DNA from: Myxococcales bacterium
Lineage (GTDB): Bacteria > Myxococcota_A > Polyangia > Polyangiales > GCA-016699535
Direction of reading: 5' to 3'
DNA: 64,000 bases
Assembly: GCA_020633325.1 (NCBI GenBank)
Contig: JACKDX010000002.1
Coordinates: 434,001-498,000 of the forward strand
A program made the translations under genes and the position numbers. Below the pieces are notes generated by a model. The model saw nothing but the letters and a program-made list of their open reading frames with translations, searched no databases and was not told where the DNA came from. How positions within the stretch are numbered: position 1 is the stretch's first letter; the number at the start of each line of letters is the position of its first letter. Positions 48,716-58,716 of the stretch are shown one piece after another.

Positions 48716-50179
48716 CTATCCGAAAGTAGCGTCTCGTCCGCGCGTTGGCAGGTGAAATCGGCCATCTGGGCTGAGGTCTCGATCAATAGCCCGCGCAGCT
48801 TCGCGGCCTTCGCTGATCGCCCATACGATGAGGCTCTGGCCGCGGTGGGCATCGCCAGCGCAATACACTGTTGGAACGTTGGTGGCATACGCTCCATCGG
48901 TTCGTATGTTGCCCCGTTCGTCGAGATCAACACCCAGTTGGTCTCGCAGCGTGGTGGTATCCGGCCCGGCAAATCCCATGGCAAGCAACAGCAGATCCAC
49001 TTCGAGTTCGAAATCGCTCCCCTCGACCGGTTGCATGTGGGGTGTGCCGCCGCGCATTCCCAGCGCCATCTTTTGAGCCTGCAACGTTTTGAGCTGTCCG
49101 TCTGCACCTCCAAGCGCTCGGGTCATGACCGAAAAATCTCGCTCACCGCCTTCTTGCTGACTTGTGGAAGTGCGAAAGACCAACGGCCATCGGGGCCACG
49201 GATTCCCTTCGGGTCGAGACACGGGCGGCTTTGGCATGAGCTCAAGCTGTAAGACACCCTTGGCGTCCTGTCTCAAGGCGGTTCCCAGGCAGTCCGAGCC
49301 CGTGTCTCCGCCGCCCAGAATGATGACGTTTTTTCCTGATGCATTGATGTGAGGCTTATCCAGGGGATCACCGGCATTCAATCGGTTTTGTTGCGTCAAG
49401 TAATCCATGGCGAAGTGTACGCCGTTCAGATCACGGCCAGGCACGTTAAGATCTCGCGGCCGCCGGGAACCAATGGCGATTAAGATCGCATCACAATCTT
49501 GCCGAAGCTGTGTCCAGGAAATGTCCACGCCAACTGTTGTGTTTGGGACGAACACCACTCCTTCTTCCGCCAAGATGTTGAGCCGTCGATCAATGACCCA
49601 TTTCTCCATCTTAAAGTCGGGTATGCCGTAGCGAAGCAATCCGCCCATCCGGGCGTCCGAGTCGTAGACTCTTACAGTGTGTCCGGCCTGATTGAGCTGC
49701 GCTGCGCCTGCCAAGCCGGCCGGGCCGCTGCCCACCACCGCCACGGCTTTCCCCGAGCGCCGCGACGGAAGCCGAGACTCTACCCACCCCTCGCGAAAGG
49801 CGGTTTCGATGATCTCTTTCTCCATTTGTTCGATGGTGACCGGTCCCGTGTTTATGGAAAGCACACAGGCCGCCTCGCAGGGCGCAGGGCACAGTCTTCC
49901 GGTAAACTCGGGGAAGTTGTTGGTGGCTTCGAGGCGTCTGTGGGCGTCTTGCCAGCGGTCCTTGTAGACAAGATCATTCCAATCAGGAATGTGGTTGCCC
50001 AGTGGACATCCCTGTTGGCAAAAGGGGATGCCGCAATCCATACAGCGGCCCGCCTGTTGTCGCGAGCATTCGTTATCCTGGGGCAAGTAAAACTCATTGA
50101 AATCGCTGAGCCTTTCGTCAGGCTCGCGCTTCTTAGGAAGCTGCCTTTGCCACTCCAAAAACCCGGTCACTTTACCCAT
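48716..50179 (-). CDS. gltD: Glutamate synthase small subunit
   Basis: GltD supplies electrons from NADPH to the large subunit for conversion of glutamine and 2-oxoglutarate to two glutamates. The 487-residue protein begins MGKVTGFLEW, carries the N-terminal 4Fe-4S cysteines (CMDCGIPFCQQGCPLGN and CPAPCEAAC), the FAD site AVVGSGPAGLAGAAQL and the NADPH site VIILGGGDTGSDCLG, and ends in AGDAHRGQSLIVWAI(SEG)R. Start ATG at 50179 is preceded by GGGGAG. It lies 30 bases downstream of gltB on the same strand, the usual gltBD order. No anomalies were noticed. Confidence 0.95.
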   Translation of the reverse strand: MGKVTGFLEWQRQLPKKREPDERLSDFNEFYLPQDNECSRQQAGRCMDCGIPFCQQGCPLGNHIPDWNDLVYKDRWQDAHRRLEATNNFPEFTGRLCPAPCEAACVLSINTGPVTIEQMEKEIIETAFREGWVESRLPSRRSGKAVAVVGSGPAGLAGAAQLNQAGHTVRVYDSDARMGGLLRYGIPDFKMEKWVIDRRLNILAEEGVVFVPNTTVGVDISWTQLRQDCDAILIAIGSRRPRDLNVPGRDLNGVHFAMDYLTQQNRLNAGDPLDKPHINASGKNVIILGGGDTGSDCLGTALRQDAKGVLQLELMPKPPVSRPEGNPWPRWPLVFRTSTSQQEGGERDFSVMTRALGGADGQLKTLQAQKMALGMRGGTPHMQPVEGSDFELEVDLLLLAMGFAGPDTTTLRDQLGVDLDERGNIRTDGAYATNVPTVYCAGDAHRGQSLIVWAISEGREAARAIDRDLSPDGRFHLPTRGRDATFG

Positions 50180-50209
50180 GAGAACTCCCCACAATACGCG
50201 CCCGTCGGT

Positions 50210-53200
50210 TCAAGGGTCCGCTCTATGCAACAAAGGCTTCCGCTCCCGGGTGGTAGTAGCGCCCGTGCGCAGTCCCGTGGCTAAGAGTGCACGTCGATAT
50301 TCTGTCGGAACCACTTTGACAAACTGCGAAACCGCGGCTGACCAATTTTCGAGCACGCGGGTAGCGACCACACTCCCCGTCCAACGGGCGTGATCCTGAA
50401 TCAGTGTGTGCACAAGGTCGATATCGTGTACTTCGACCAAATCGTCGAGTTCCACCATCGACATATTGCAGCGTTTCGCAAACTCACGCGCGGGGTCGAG
50501 CACATAGGCGATACCGCCACTCATGCCGGCAGCAAAGTTAGCGCCGGTGCTTCCCAGAACGATGACGATGCCACCCGTCATGTACTCGCATCCGTGATCG
50601 CCCACGCCTTCTACGACGGCATGCGCGCCGCTGTTGCGGACGGCAAAGCGTTCACCTGCGGTGCCGGAAGCAAAAAGCTCTCCCGATGTGGCTCCGTAAA
50701 GCACGGTGTTACCCAAGATCACACTTTGTGCAGCGATTAGGCGACTCGCGAGGGGAGGGCGAACCACTATTCGCCCACCCGAAAGCCCTTTGCCTACATA
50801 ATCGTTCGCATCACCAAACAGTTCGAGCGTCACCCCGCGACTGAGAAATGCGCCAAGACTTTGCCCCGCAGAACCGTCCAAGCGGACATGAATCTGGTTA
50901 TCAGATAAGCCGTCTTCCCCGTGTTGCGCCGCAATATGGCCACTGAGTAACGTCCCGACCGCGCGTTTGGTGTTATCAATCGGCAACTGGATGTGAACTT
51001 GGGTTTTGCTCTGCAGAGCCGGTTGCGCTTTTGCAAGAATCTGATGGTCCAGATGGTCACCCAGATCCCAGGGCAACGGTTTTTGGTGCGTACGGGGCCA
51101 ATCAGCAGGGGCGTCAGGCCGGGCTAGCACTCGAGACAAGTCAATCTTGGCGATCTTCGGCGGCCAACCAGCCGTGCGCTGACGTAGGCACTGCACTTGC
51201 CCAACCATCGCGTCCATCTTGCGGAAGCCGAGTGTCGCCATGGTGTGGCGCACTTGCTCAGCAAGTAGGAGAAAAAAGTTTACGATATGTTCGGGCCTTC
51301 CAGAAAAACGCGCGCGAAGTTCGTCGTCTTGAGTCGCAATCCCCACCGAGCACGTGTTTAAATGGCACTTGCGCAGCATAATACAACCCGTGACGATCAG
51401 CGCTGCAGTGGCGACACCGAACTCCTCTGCTCCCAATAGCGCAGCGATGACGATGTCGCGTCCAGTTCTAAGCCCCCCATCCACTTGAACACGAATCCGG
51501 CCTCTTAGTTGGTTCGCGACCAAAACTTGTTGTGTCTCGGCCAGTCCGAGTTCCCACGGCAAGCCCGCATGTTTGATGCTTGAGAGCGGCGCAGCGCCCG
51601 TGCCGCCGGAATCGCCCGCGATGACTACAGCGCCCGCATGTGCTTTGGCGACCCCGGCGGCGACTGTACCCACCCCCGTCTCGCTGACAAGCTTTACACT
51701 GATTCGTGCACGAGGATTGACACTTTGGAGGTCGTAGATGAGTTGCGCGAGATCTTCGATAGAATAAATGTCATGATGCGGAGGCGGGGAGATCAGCGTT
51801 ACGCCTAAGATGGAATGCCGAACCTTCGCAATACGCTCATCGATTTTAGAACCTGGGAGCTGACCGCCTTCACCCGGCTTTGCGCCTTGAGCAATCTTAA
51901 TCTGCAAATCTTTTGCGTTGACAAGATAGTGGGCTGTAACGCCGAAGCGCCCCGAGGCCACCTGCTTGATGGCGCTGGAACGCAGATCGCCGTTGGGATC
52001 CGGATGATAGCGTCGGGATTCCTCGCCGCCCTCGCCACTGTTAGAACGACCTCCGAGACGGTTCATTGCGATCGCAAGGATTTCGTGAGCCTCGGCGCTG
52101 ATTGACCCAAACGACATGGCACCCGTCACGAATCGCGTGACGATCTCGGCGGCGGGCTCAACTTCATCAAGTGGAACGGGAGTGCGGTCCCCGGCATGTA
52201 TCTCAAGCAAACCTCTGAGTGACACCAGTGCGTCGTCTTCGTTGTCCACAAGTTTTGTGTATTCGGTAAACAAGCTCGAGTCGTTGGCTACCGCGGCCGC
52301 CTGTAACTTCGCCACGGTCGCGGGGTTCCATTTGTGGAGCTCGCCCTGCCTGCGCCATTGGTAGTTGCCACCCACGGGCAAGTCCTCTGCCCCCGCGGAC
52401 TCGGAACCAAACCCCCGGCGGTGCCGTTCCAGCGCTTCTTCCGCGAGCATTTCGACATCGACGCCCTCTAGCTGCGAGGAAGTACCTGTGAAGTACGTAT
52501 CGAGGAGTTCTTGGCTTAGACCGACCGCTTCAAACATTTGGGCGCCGCGATAGGACTTCAACACGGAAATGCCCAGTTTGGACATGATCTTAAGTAAGCC
52601 ATCGTGAATCGCGCTGATGTAGTTCTGCTGCGCGATCTCTTTAGAGTGGTTCACATAAGCATCGCGAACGAGCTGATCAATACTGTCAAACGCAAGATAC
52701 GGGTTGACCGCTCCGGCGCCATAAGCAAAGAGGAGCGCGAAGTCGTGCACCTCACGTGCCTCCGCCGTTTCAAGGACCAAGCCTGTTTGCATACGCGTTC
52801 CTTCACGAACCAGATGTTGGTGCACGCCGCTCAACGCCAACAAAGCGGGAATGCCCACCGTTGTGTCGTCGACGCCACGATCGCTCAACACAAGAATGTT
52901 GTACCCCTCGTCGATGGCCTCGGCCGCCTCCTTCATCAAGCGATTGAGCGCGCTGGTCATGCCATGCGCGCCCTCTTTGACCGCGAAACATAGCGAGAGC
53001 TTTTTCGTCTCGAACACGCCATCTTGGATGGCAAAAATGGACGTGAGTTGCTGATTTGTTAAAATCGGCCCGTCGAACACTAAGCGATGACACTGTTCAG
53101 GGGTCTCCTCAAAGGGATTGCCAGTGGGGCCAATGCTTGTTCGCAGACTCATCACTTGCGACTCCCGTATGGGATCGATCGCGGGATTCGTTACTTGCGC

Positions 53201-54793
53201 GAAGAGTTGATGAAAGTAGCTGGATAAATTCGGCGCTCGCTCGCTCAACGCTGCAAGTGGGGTGTCGGTACCCATGGAACCCACCGGCTCTTTCCCAAGC
53301 GATGCCATGGGTTGAAGGATGAGGCGCACGTCTTCGTCCGTGTAGCCAAACGCGCGCTGTAAGCGTCGGAGCTCTATGCCGGTGACTGGGGGTTTGGGCG
53401 CCATGTTCGACGGAGGCAACGAGCCCTCTCCATCCGAGCTCTCAGCAAGCCGAATGCTCGCCTGATTAATGTGAAACTCATTACGTTCAAGCCAACGCCC
53501 GTACGGCCAGCGGCGCGTGATCTCTTTTTTTATTTCGACATCTTCGATGATGCGACCCTCTTCGGTATCCACCACAAACATGCAGCCGGGCCTAAGGCGC
53601 CCCTTCCGAACGATGTGCTCTGTGGCGACATCGATCACTCCTGTCTCAGACGCAAGAATCACGCGTTCGTCATCCGTGACCAGGTAACGCGCGGGGCGAA
53701 GTCCGTTGCGATCCAGCGTTGCGCCCACGCGGGTGCCATCAGTAAAGGCAATGGCAGCCGGGCCATCCCACGGTTCCATCATAGAAGACGAATACCGGTA
53801 AAAATTTCGACGCTCTAGATCCATGTCGTGGTTGTTCTCCCAGGCCTCGGGAATCATCATCATCATGGAATGAGCCAAACTACGTCCTCCCAAGCAAAGC
53901 AGCTCCAAAGTATTGTCGAATTGTGCGGAGTCACTGCCGTTTGGACGCACAATCGGGAAAATATGCTCCAAGCTGTCGCCAAAACGTGCGGACTGTAGCA
54001 GGCTCCGGCGTGCCGCCATCCAGTTGCGATTCCCCCGCACCGTATTGATCTCGCCGTTATGAGCAATGAATCGCAACGGCTGCGCCAAGTCCCATGTAGG
54101 AAATGTGTTGGTGGAAAATCGGGAATGCACGACGGCAATCGCGCTCACCATGTCAGCTTGTTGGAGATCTTCGTAAAAATACGGAAGCTGCCTTGGCAGC
54201 AAGAGTCCTTTGTACACGATGGTTTCAGCGGACATCGACGCAATGTGAAACCGACTTTCCGAATCCACGCCGAGCGCCTCAATTCTATTTTCGCTGAGCT
54301 TGCGGATGACATACAGCTTTCGCTCAAATGCGCTTGGCGGGATTCTGCGTCGCGCAATGTAGACTTGTCGAAAGCGCGGCAAGACCTGCGAAGCTATCCT
54401 GCCAACGTGGTTGGTGTTGATGGGTACGTCCCGCCAACCCAAAACCCGTTGGCCTTGTTCTTCGATCACCTCGTTGACAATGCGCTCACACGCTGCCTGC
54501 GCATCACGGCGTTCGGGGAGAAACACCTGGCCTATGCCGTAGCGACGGCGGCGTGGCATATCAAATCCAAGCTCCAGGCCTATGCGCTTATAAAATCTAT
54601 GCGGAAGCTGCAACAAGATCCCGGCACCGTCTCCGGTATCCGGATCGGCCCCACACGCTGCACGGTGACTGAGGCGGCGCACCACTTCGAGCCCGTCGTC
54701 TACGATCGAGCGCGATTTATGACCGCGAACATGGGCGACAAACCCAATGCCGCACGCATCATGCACTAATGAAGCAGGTGCTTTCCGTTCCAC
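50210..54793 (-). CDS. gltB: Glutamate synthase large subunit
   Basis: The 1527-residue enzyme hydrolyses glutamine in its N-terminal Ntn domain and channels ammonia to the FMN domain to aminate 2-oxoglutarate. The catalytic Cys lies in HDACGIGFVAH, exposed after removal of a short propeptide (14 residues from the chosen start). Other marks are HSRFSTNTFPTW, the central SSNM-type linker, GGRSNSGEGGE, SVKLVSETGVGTVAAGVAKAHA, the 3Fe-4S cysteines CIMLRKCHLNTC and the C-terminal glutamate synthase beta-helix (GGxI repeats). The GTG at 54793 with GGGGAG upstream gives the usual length. A TTG at 54838 would add 15 residues. Confidence 0.95.
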   Translation of the reverse strand: MERKAPASLVHDACGIGFVAHVRGHKSRSIVDDGLEVVRRLSHRAACGADPDTGDGAGILLQLPHRFYKRIGLELGFDMPRRRRYGIGQVFLPERRDAQAACERIVNEVIEEQGQRVLGWRDVPINTNHVGRIASQVLPRFRQVYIARRRIPPSAFERKLYVIRKLSENRIEALGVDSESRFHIASMSAETIVYKGLLLPRQLPYFYEDLQQADMVSAIAVVHSRFSTNTFPTWDLAQPLRFIAHNGEINTVRGNRNWMAARRSLLQSARFGDSLEHIFPIVRPNGSDSAQFDNTLELLCLGGRSLAHSMMMMIPEAWENNHDMDLERRNFYRYSSSMMEPWDGPAAIAFTDGTRVGATLDRNGLRPARYLVTDDERVILASETGVIDVATEHIVRKGRLRPGCMFVVDTEEGRIIEDVEIKKEITRRWPYGRWLERNEFHINQASIRLAESSDGEGSLPPSNMAPKPPVTGIELRRLQRAFGYTDEDVRLILQPMASLGKEPVGSMGTDTPLAALSERAPNLSSYFHQLFAQVTNPAIDPIRESQVMSLRTSIGPTGNPFEETPEQCHRLVFDGPILTNQQLTSIFAIQDGVFETKKLSLCFAVKEGAHGMTSALNRLMKEAAEAIDEGYNILVLSDRGVDDTTVGIPALLALSGVHQHLVREGTRMQTGLVLETAEAREVHDFALLFAYGAGAVNPYLAFDSIDQLVRDAYVNHSKEIAQQNYISAIHDGLLKIMSKLGISVLKSYRGAQMFEAVGLSQELLDTYFTGTSSQLEGVDVEMLAEEALERHRRGFGSESAGAEDLPVGGNYQWRRQGELHKWNPATVAKLQAAAVANDSSLFTEYTKLVDNEDDALVSLRGLLEIHAGDRTPVPLDEVEPAAEIVTRFVTGAMSFGSISAEAHEILAIAMNRLGGRSNSGEGGEESRRYHPDPNGDLRSSAIKQVASGRFGVTAHYLVNAKDLQIKIAQGAKPGEGGQLPGSKIDERIAKVRHSILGVTLISPPPHHDIYSIEDLAQLIYDLQSVNPRARISVKLVSETGVGTVAAGVAKAHAGAVVIAGDSGGTGAAPLSSIKHAGLPWELGLAETQQVLVANQLRGRIRVQVDGGLRTGRDIVIAALLGAEEFGVATAALIVTGCIMLRKCHLNTCSVGIATQDDELRARFSGRPEHIVNFFLLLAEQVRHTMATLGFRKMDAMVGQVQCLRQRTAGWPPKIAKIDLSRVLARPDAPADWPRTHQKPLPWDLGDHLDHQILAKAQPALQSKTQVHIQLPIDNTKRAVGTLLSGHIAAQHGEDGLSDNQIHVRLDGSAGQSLGAFLSRGVTLELFGDANDYVGKGLSGGRIVVRPPLASRLIAAQSVILGNTVLYGATSGELFASGTAGERFAVRNSGAHAVVEGVGDHGCEYMTGGIVIVLGSTGANFAAGMSGGIAYVLDPAREFAKRCNMSMVELDDLVEVHDIDLVHTLIQDHARWTGSVVATRVLENWSAAVSQFVKVVPTEYRRALLATGLRTGATTTRERKPLLHRADP

Positions 54794-54998
54794 AAACTCC
54801 CCACTGGGGAGGATAGAACAACGCAGCCATTCGGCCAACCGGGAAGCTTGGCGATCATGCGACCCCCGAATAGCCCCCCACGCACTGCTCGGAGATCATG
54901 ACGAGCGGTCGGAAATGGCATCCAAGCGGGCGTGGTAGTGCCGGGCGTATCGATAGCACAACACACGAGAAGCGGTTTGTGGTATTGAGCCGCGCACT

Positions 54999-57026
54999 GT
55001 GGGCCATTTCCTCAACTTAGCTCAACGCCAGGCCGTGATGCATGCGGGAACTCCCTTGTTGGTATTGGCGGGTGCGGGTAGCGGAAAGACGCGTGTGATC
55101 ACCGAGCGAATCGCGCGGGCTGTGAAAGAAGGCACACCGACTGATGCGATGCTCGCCGTCACATTCACGAACAAGGCCGCCGGCGAAATGGTCGGACGCC
55201 TAGCTCGTCTTATGCCGGCGTCGCAAGCAGGACAGCTATGGATCTCGACGTTTCACAGCTTCGGCGTTCGATTTCTCAAAGAAGAGAGTCGACATCTAGG
55301 GTACGGCAAGTCATTTGTGATTATGGACCAGGGCGATTGCCATGGCTTGGTGCGGGAAATCGCCCAACAGACGCATACCCGCGGTCTGGACCTTTCCGCC
55401 ATACAGGCGCGCATTTCTACCTGGAAGAACCAATTCCAGAGTGCTGCCGATGTGTCACCTTCTGCGCTGGAATACGACGAAGTCTCCCGATTGGTTTATC
55501 TCGAATACGAGGCGGCCCTTCGGCGTATGCACGCGGTCGACTTTGACGATCTCGTAGTTGGGCCGGCACGAATCCTCAGGGCTCATCCTCAAGTCCGTAA
55601 GCGCTGGCAACAGCGTTTTCAGCACCTTTTGGTGGATGAGTTTCAGGACACCAACCGTTCGCAGCTTGAGTTGGTCAAGCTATTGTGCGGCTCTCATACG
55701 GAGCTCTGCGTCGTCGGTGACGACGATCAGTCCATCTACGCCTGGCGTGGTGCCGACATTCGTAACATCCTGGAGTTCGACTCGCATTTTGCGAATGCGA
55801 CGGTTGTGAAGCTTGAGACAAATTACCGTAGCACTGCAGCGATATTGGCCGTGGCCAACGCGGTCATCGGTGCTGTACAGAAGAAGCGTCACGCTAAAGT
55901 CCTGCAAGCTCACCATGGGGTGGGGGAGCCCGTCCGTGTTTCGGTGTGCGATGACGCGGCTAAAGAGGCCAAATTCGTGCGCTTGGAGATCCGTCGCTTG
56001 CGCCAGTCAGGTATACAACCGAGCGAGATGGCCGTGCTCTATCGTTCCAATCTGCAAGCGCGGCTGATCGAGGAAGAGTTGCGTAACGACGGGCAGCCTT
56101 ATCGCATGTTGGGCGGCATGCAGTTCTTTGAGCGCAAAGAGGTCAAAGACGCGCTGGCCTATCTGCGGACGGCTTTAAACCCAAGGGACGACCTGGCCCT
56201 TCGGCGCATCCTAAACTACCCGCCACGCGGTATCGGTGACGTGTCCTTGGCGGCGATCGAGCAACTTATGCCCAAGTGCGGCGATAGTCTTATGGCGGCG
56301 CTCAAGATGTTTGCAGCAGAGAAGCATGCGCCCAGCGAATCACGTCGAGCGGTGGCACAGCTATTACGGCATTTGGCCCAAGCCGGGAGCAAGCTACGCA
56401 AGCGCGGCGAGGTAGCCCGGGACGCTCGGGAGTTCCTTGACGCGGTCGGCCTACATGCCGCGTTTTTGGACGGTAAGCATGTAAGCAGCGACGGAAAGCC
56501 GGGGCTCCAGCGCTATCCAAACATCGAGGCGTTACTGACGACGCTTGACCGGTTTACCAAGGCACAACCCGGGCGGACCCTGAACGAGCTTTTGATGCAG
56601 TTTACGCTGCGTGAACCCCAACAAGCCGAAGATACGAGCAATCGCATTACACTCTGCACGCTACATGCCGCCAAGGGCTTGGAGTTCGAGGTCGTGTTTC
56701 TTGTCGGGTGTAGCGAGGGCATTTTGCCTCACAGTCGCACACTTGATCCCAGGGTGACCGACGCTTCGATGGCCGACGTGGAGGAGGAACGACGCTTGTT
56801 TTACGTCGGCGTGACCCGCGCGAAGCAACTACTTTATCTCTCTAGGCCGAAGAGCCGATCGTTGCGGGGCCGTATCCAACTTCTTCCGCCGTCGCGGTTC
56901 TTGTTGGACATTCCGGAAGAGCAACTTCTTCAGTGCGAGGCGCCGGAAATGCAGGTTCCTGACTACGAGGAGATTAGCGCCATCGTGCAGCAGTTTCTCA
57001 ATCCAACATCATCTGCTTCGTCGTAA
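54999..57026 (+). CDS. rep: ATP-dependent DNA helicase Rep-like (UvrD superfamily)
   Basis: The 675-residue SF1 helicase has all core motifs: Q-motif LNLAQRQAV, Walker A AGAGSGKT (residues 24 to 31), Ia FTNKAAGEM, Walker B VDEFQDTN, motif III VVGDDDQSIYAWRGA, IV TNYRST, and VI FYVGVTRAK. The GDDDQSIYAWRG wording and 675-residue length favour Rep over UvrD or PcrA. It should clear replication blocks by unwinding 3' to 5'. The GTG start at 54999 lies immediately before GHFLNLAQR, with no nearer ATG. It diverges from gltB across a 205-base region for which no convincing promoter was found. It ends 58 bases before the convergent nitrilase gene. Confidence 0.92.
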   Translation: MGHFLNLAQRQAVMHAGTPLLVLAGAGSGKTRVITERIARAVKEGTPTDAMLAVTFTNKAAGEMVGRLARLMPASQAGQLWISTFHSFGVRFLKEESRHLGYGKSFVIMDQGDCHGLVREIAQQTHTRGLDLSAIQARISTWKNQFQSAADVSPSALEYDEVSRLVYLEYEAALRRMHAVDFDDLVVGPARILRAHPQVRKRWQQRFQHLLVDEFQDTNRSQLELVKLLCGSHTELCVVGDDDQSIYAWRGADIRNILEFDSHFANATVVKLETNYRSTAAILAVANAVIGAVQKKRHAKVLQAHHGVGEPVRVSVCDDAAKEAKFVRLEIRRLRQSGIQPSEMAVLYRSNLQARLIEEELRNDGQPYRMLGGMQFFERKEVKDALAYLRTALNPRDDLALRRILNYPPRGIGDVSLAAIEQLMPKCGDSLMAALKMFAAEKHAPSESRRAVAQLLRHLAQAGSKLRKRGEVARDAREFLDAVGLHAAFLDGKHVSSDGKPGLQRYPNIEALLTTLDRFTKAQPGRTLNELLMQFTLREPQQAEDTSNRITLCTLHAAKGLEFEVVFLVGCSEGILPHSRTLDPRVTDASMADVEEERRLFYVGVTRAKQLLYLSRPKSRSLRGRIQLLPPSRFLLDIPEEQLLQCEAPEMQVPDYEEISAIVQQFLNPTSSASS

Positions 57027-57084
57027 GACACGGTGCGCGACGGAAGTCCCACAAGAAGACGCCTAACATGGCGCGTTTTGACGC

Positions 57085-58641
57085 TCATGTTTCACGAGTG
57101 CCGTGCGCATCTTTCCAAGCCACTCTGTAAATATCGTGACGCCGATTGTTCCAGTTTTGCACCGTGCCCTGGCGCTTGTGCCGCCGAAGCAGCTCGGTGT
57201 CGAGGTCATGAATCAAAACGGTTTCGAGATTGGGTGACGCCTCTTCTGCGATGCCATCACGCGCAAAGGCGATGTCCGACGGCGTAAAGATGCCGGATTG
57301 GGCATAATGAATGTCAGCGTTCTCGACGAACGGAAGATTGCCCACGCATCCCGCCGTGACGACATAGACATGATTCTCGATACAGCGCGCTTGAGCACAC
57401 GTACGAACGCGCAGATGGCCGCGTCGCTCTTGGGTGTTGTAGGGCACAAACAGGATTTGTGCTCCCTTGTCTACAGCAATGCGCGCGAGCTCAGGAAACT
57501 GCACATCGTAGCAGATCAGAATGGCGATTCTGCCGCAATCGGTCTCAAACACCTCCAGTGTATCCCCACCTTCGACACCCCACCATCGCTTCTCGTTGGG
57601 CGTAACGTGGAGCTTGTATTGCTTGCCAATGCTTCCATCGCGACGAAATAAATACGAAATATTATAAAGCTCATCGTCTTCGACAGTAAGCTGTGTGCCG
57701 CCTACGATGTTGACGTTGTAACGTACGGCCAAGTCCCCAAACAACTCCAGATACTGCGTCGTGAACTCCGCCAATCGGCGCGCGGCGGAACCCGGAGCCT
57801 GTGGCTTGACCAAAGACAAGAGCTGCAGAGTAAAGAGCTCTGGAAAGAGTACGATGTCACTTTTGGAATCCGACGCCGTATCCACAAAAAACTCGCACTG
57901 TTGCTCAAATTCTTCAAACGTCGCGATTTTGCGCATTTGATACTGCACCGCCGCGACCCGAGAAAAGGCCACCGCGTGCCTCGCGCGGCGCGCGTTCGGG
58001 CGGATGTAATCTAGATTCGACCACTCAAGAAAGGTCGCATAGCCGGCGGAATCTTCGTCTGAGGGAAAGTAGTCTTTAATCAGTTGTTTGAGCACAAATC
58101 CGTTAGAAAGCTGAGCAGTCAGCACGGGATCGATGAGACGTTTTGCGGTGACAGCTTCGACATACTCCTGGGCGGTCATCTGATCTTGGCATGCGCCATA
58201 GTTGGGTAAACGGCCGCCGACCACCATGCGCGCGAGGTTGAATCGACGGCATAGATGCTTCCGCTCATCGTAAAGTCGTCTCGATATTTTCATGCCTCGC
58301 ACTGTAGGAGCGACCTGTATCTCGATGCCGTACAACGTATCGCCCTCGGGGTCGTGGTTTCGGATGAATCCGCCATCGGCGACTGAACGCCAGTCGTGCC
58401 AATCCGCATAGTCGGAGTAGTCCACAATCAAGCTCGCGGCAGTCGCCACCAGTTCGCCATCGATCTCAATACCGAATTGGCCCTCCGAAAACATGGTGAC
58501 TTGACTTTGAAACTGCTCCTTTTGCCACGTTGCCATTGAGGGAAAGCATTGCTTCTGCAGGGCGACTACCGCTTCGTAGTCCTCAAAGGTCAGCTGTCGC
58601 AGATGTATGCGGGTTTCAAAGTTTGAGAGATCCAGTTCCAC
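57085..58641 (-). CDS. Bifunctional GNAT acetyltransferase / carbon-nitrogen hydrolase
   Basis: The 518-residue fusion protein is a known two-domain type. Residues about 1 to 200 form a GNAT domain starting ELDLSNFETRIHLRQLTFEDYEAV with VAPTVRGMKISRRLYDE as its acetyl-CoA loop. Residues about 225 to 500 form a nitrilase-superfamily domain with the catalytic triad Glu268 (LFPELF), Lys343 (KQYKLH) and Cys377 (LICYDVQFPE). Such proteins hydrolyse C-N bonds in amides or nitriles. The physiological substrate is unknown. The GTG at 58641 was chosen because homology begins there and GGGAG precedes it. GTG 58704 and the longer frame to 58944 are less likely. It diverges from the mannanase pseudogene. 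Confidence 0.88.
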   Translation of the reverse strand: MELDLSNFETRIHLRQLTFEDYEAVVALQKQCFPSMATWQKEQFQSQVTMFSEGQFGIEIDGELVATAASLIVDYSDYADWHDWRSVADGGFIRNHDPEGDTLYGIEIQVAPTVRGMKISRRLYDERKHLCRRFNLARMVVGGRLPNYGACQDQMTAQEYVEAVTAKRLIDPVLTAQLSNGFVLKQLIKDYFPSDEDSAGYATFLEWSNLDYIRPNARRARHAVAFSRVAAVQYQMRKIATFEEFEQQCEFFVDTASDSKSDIVLFPELFTLQLLSLVKPQAPGSAARRLAEFTTQYLELFGDLAVRYNVNIVGGTQLTVEDDELYNISYLFRRDGSIGKQYKLHVTPNEKRWWGVEGGDTLEVFETDCGRIAILICYDVQFPELARIAVDKGAQILFVPYNTQERRGHLRVRTCAQARCIENHVYVVTAGCVGNLPFVENADIHYAQSGIFTPSDIAFARDGIAEEASPNLETVLIHDLDTELLRRHKRQGTVQNWNNRRHDIYRVAWKDAHGTRET

Positions 58642-58716
58642 GGCTCCCACGATTGTAACATGCTTGGGCGTTCCGACGTAGCTTAATAGAGAAGTTGCGT
58701 TCACTCGTGGTACTGG

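Noticed and set aside
48658..49113. Upstream extension of the SH3-like lipoprotein frame into gltD
   Set aside because: It is a shadow of the real gltD reading frame. A signal peptide begins only near 48657.
57027..57084. CGCC-TAACAT-GGCG hairpin followed by TTTT after rep
   Set aside because: A four-base stem with four T's is too weak to call a terminator by eye.
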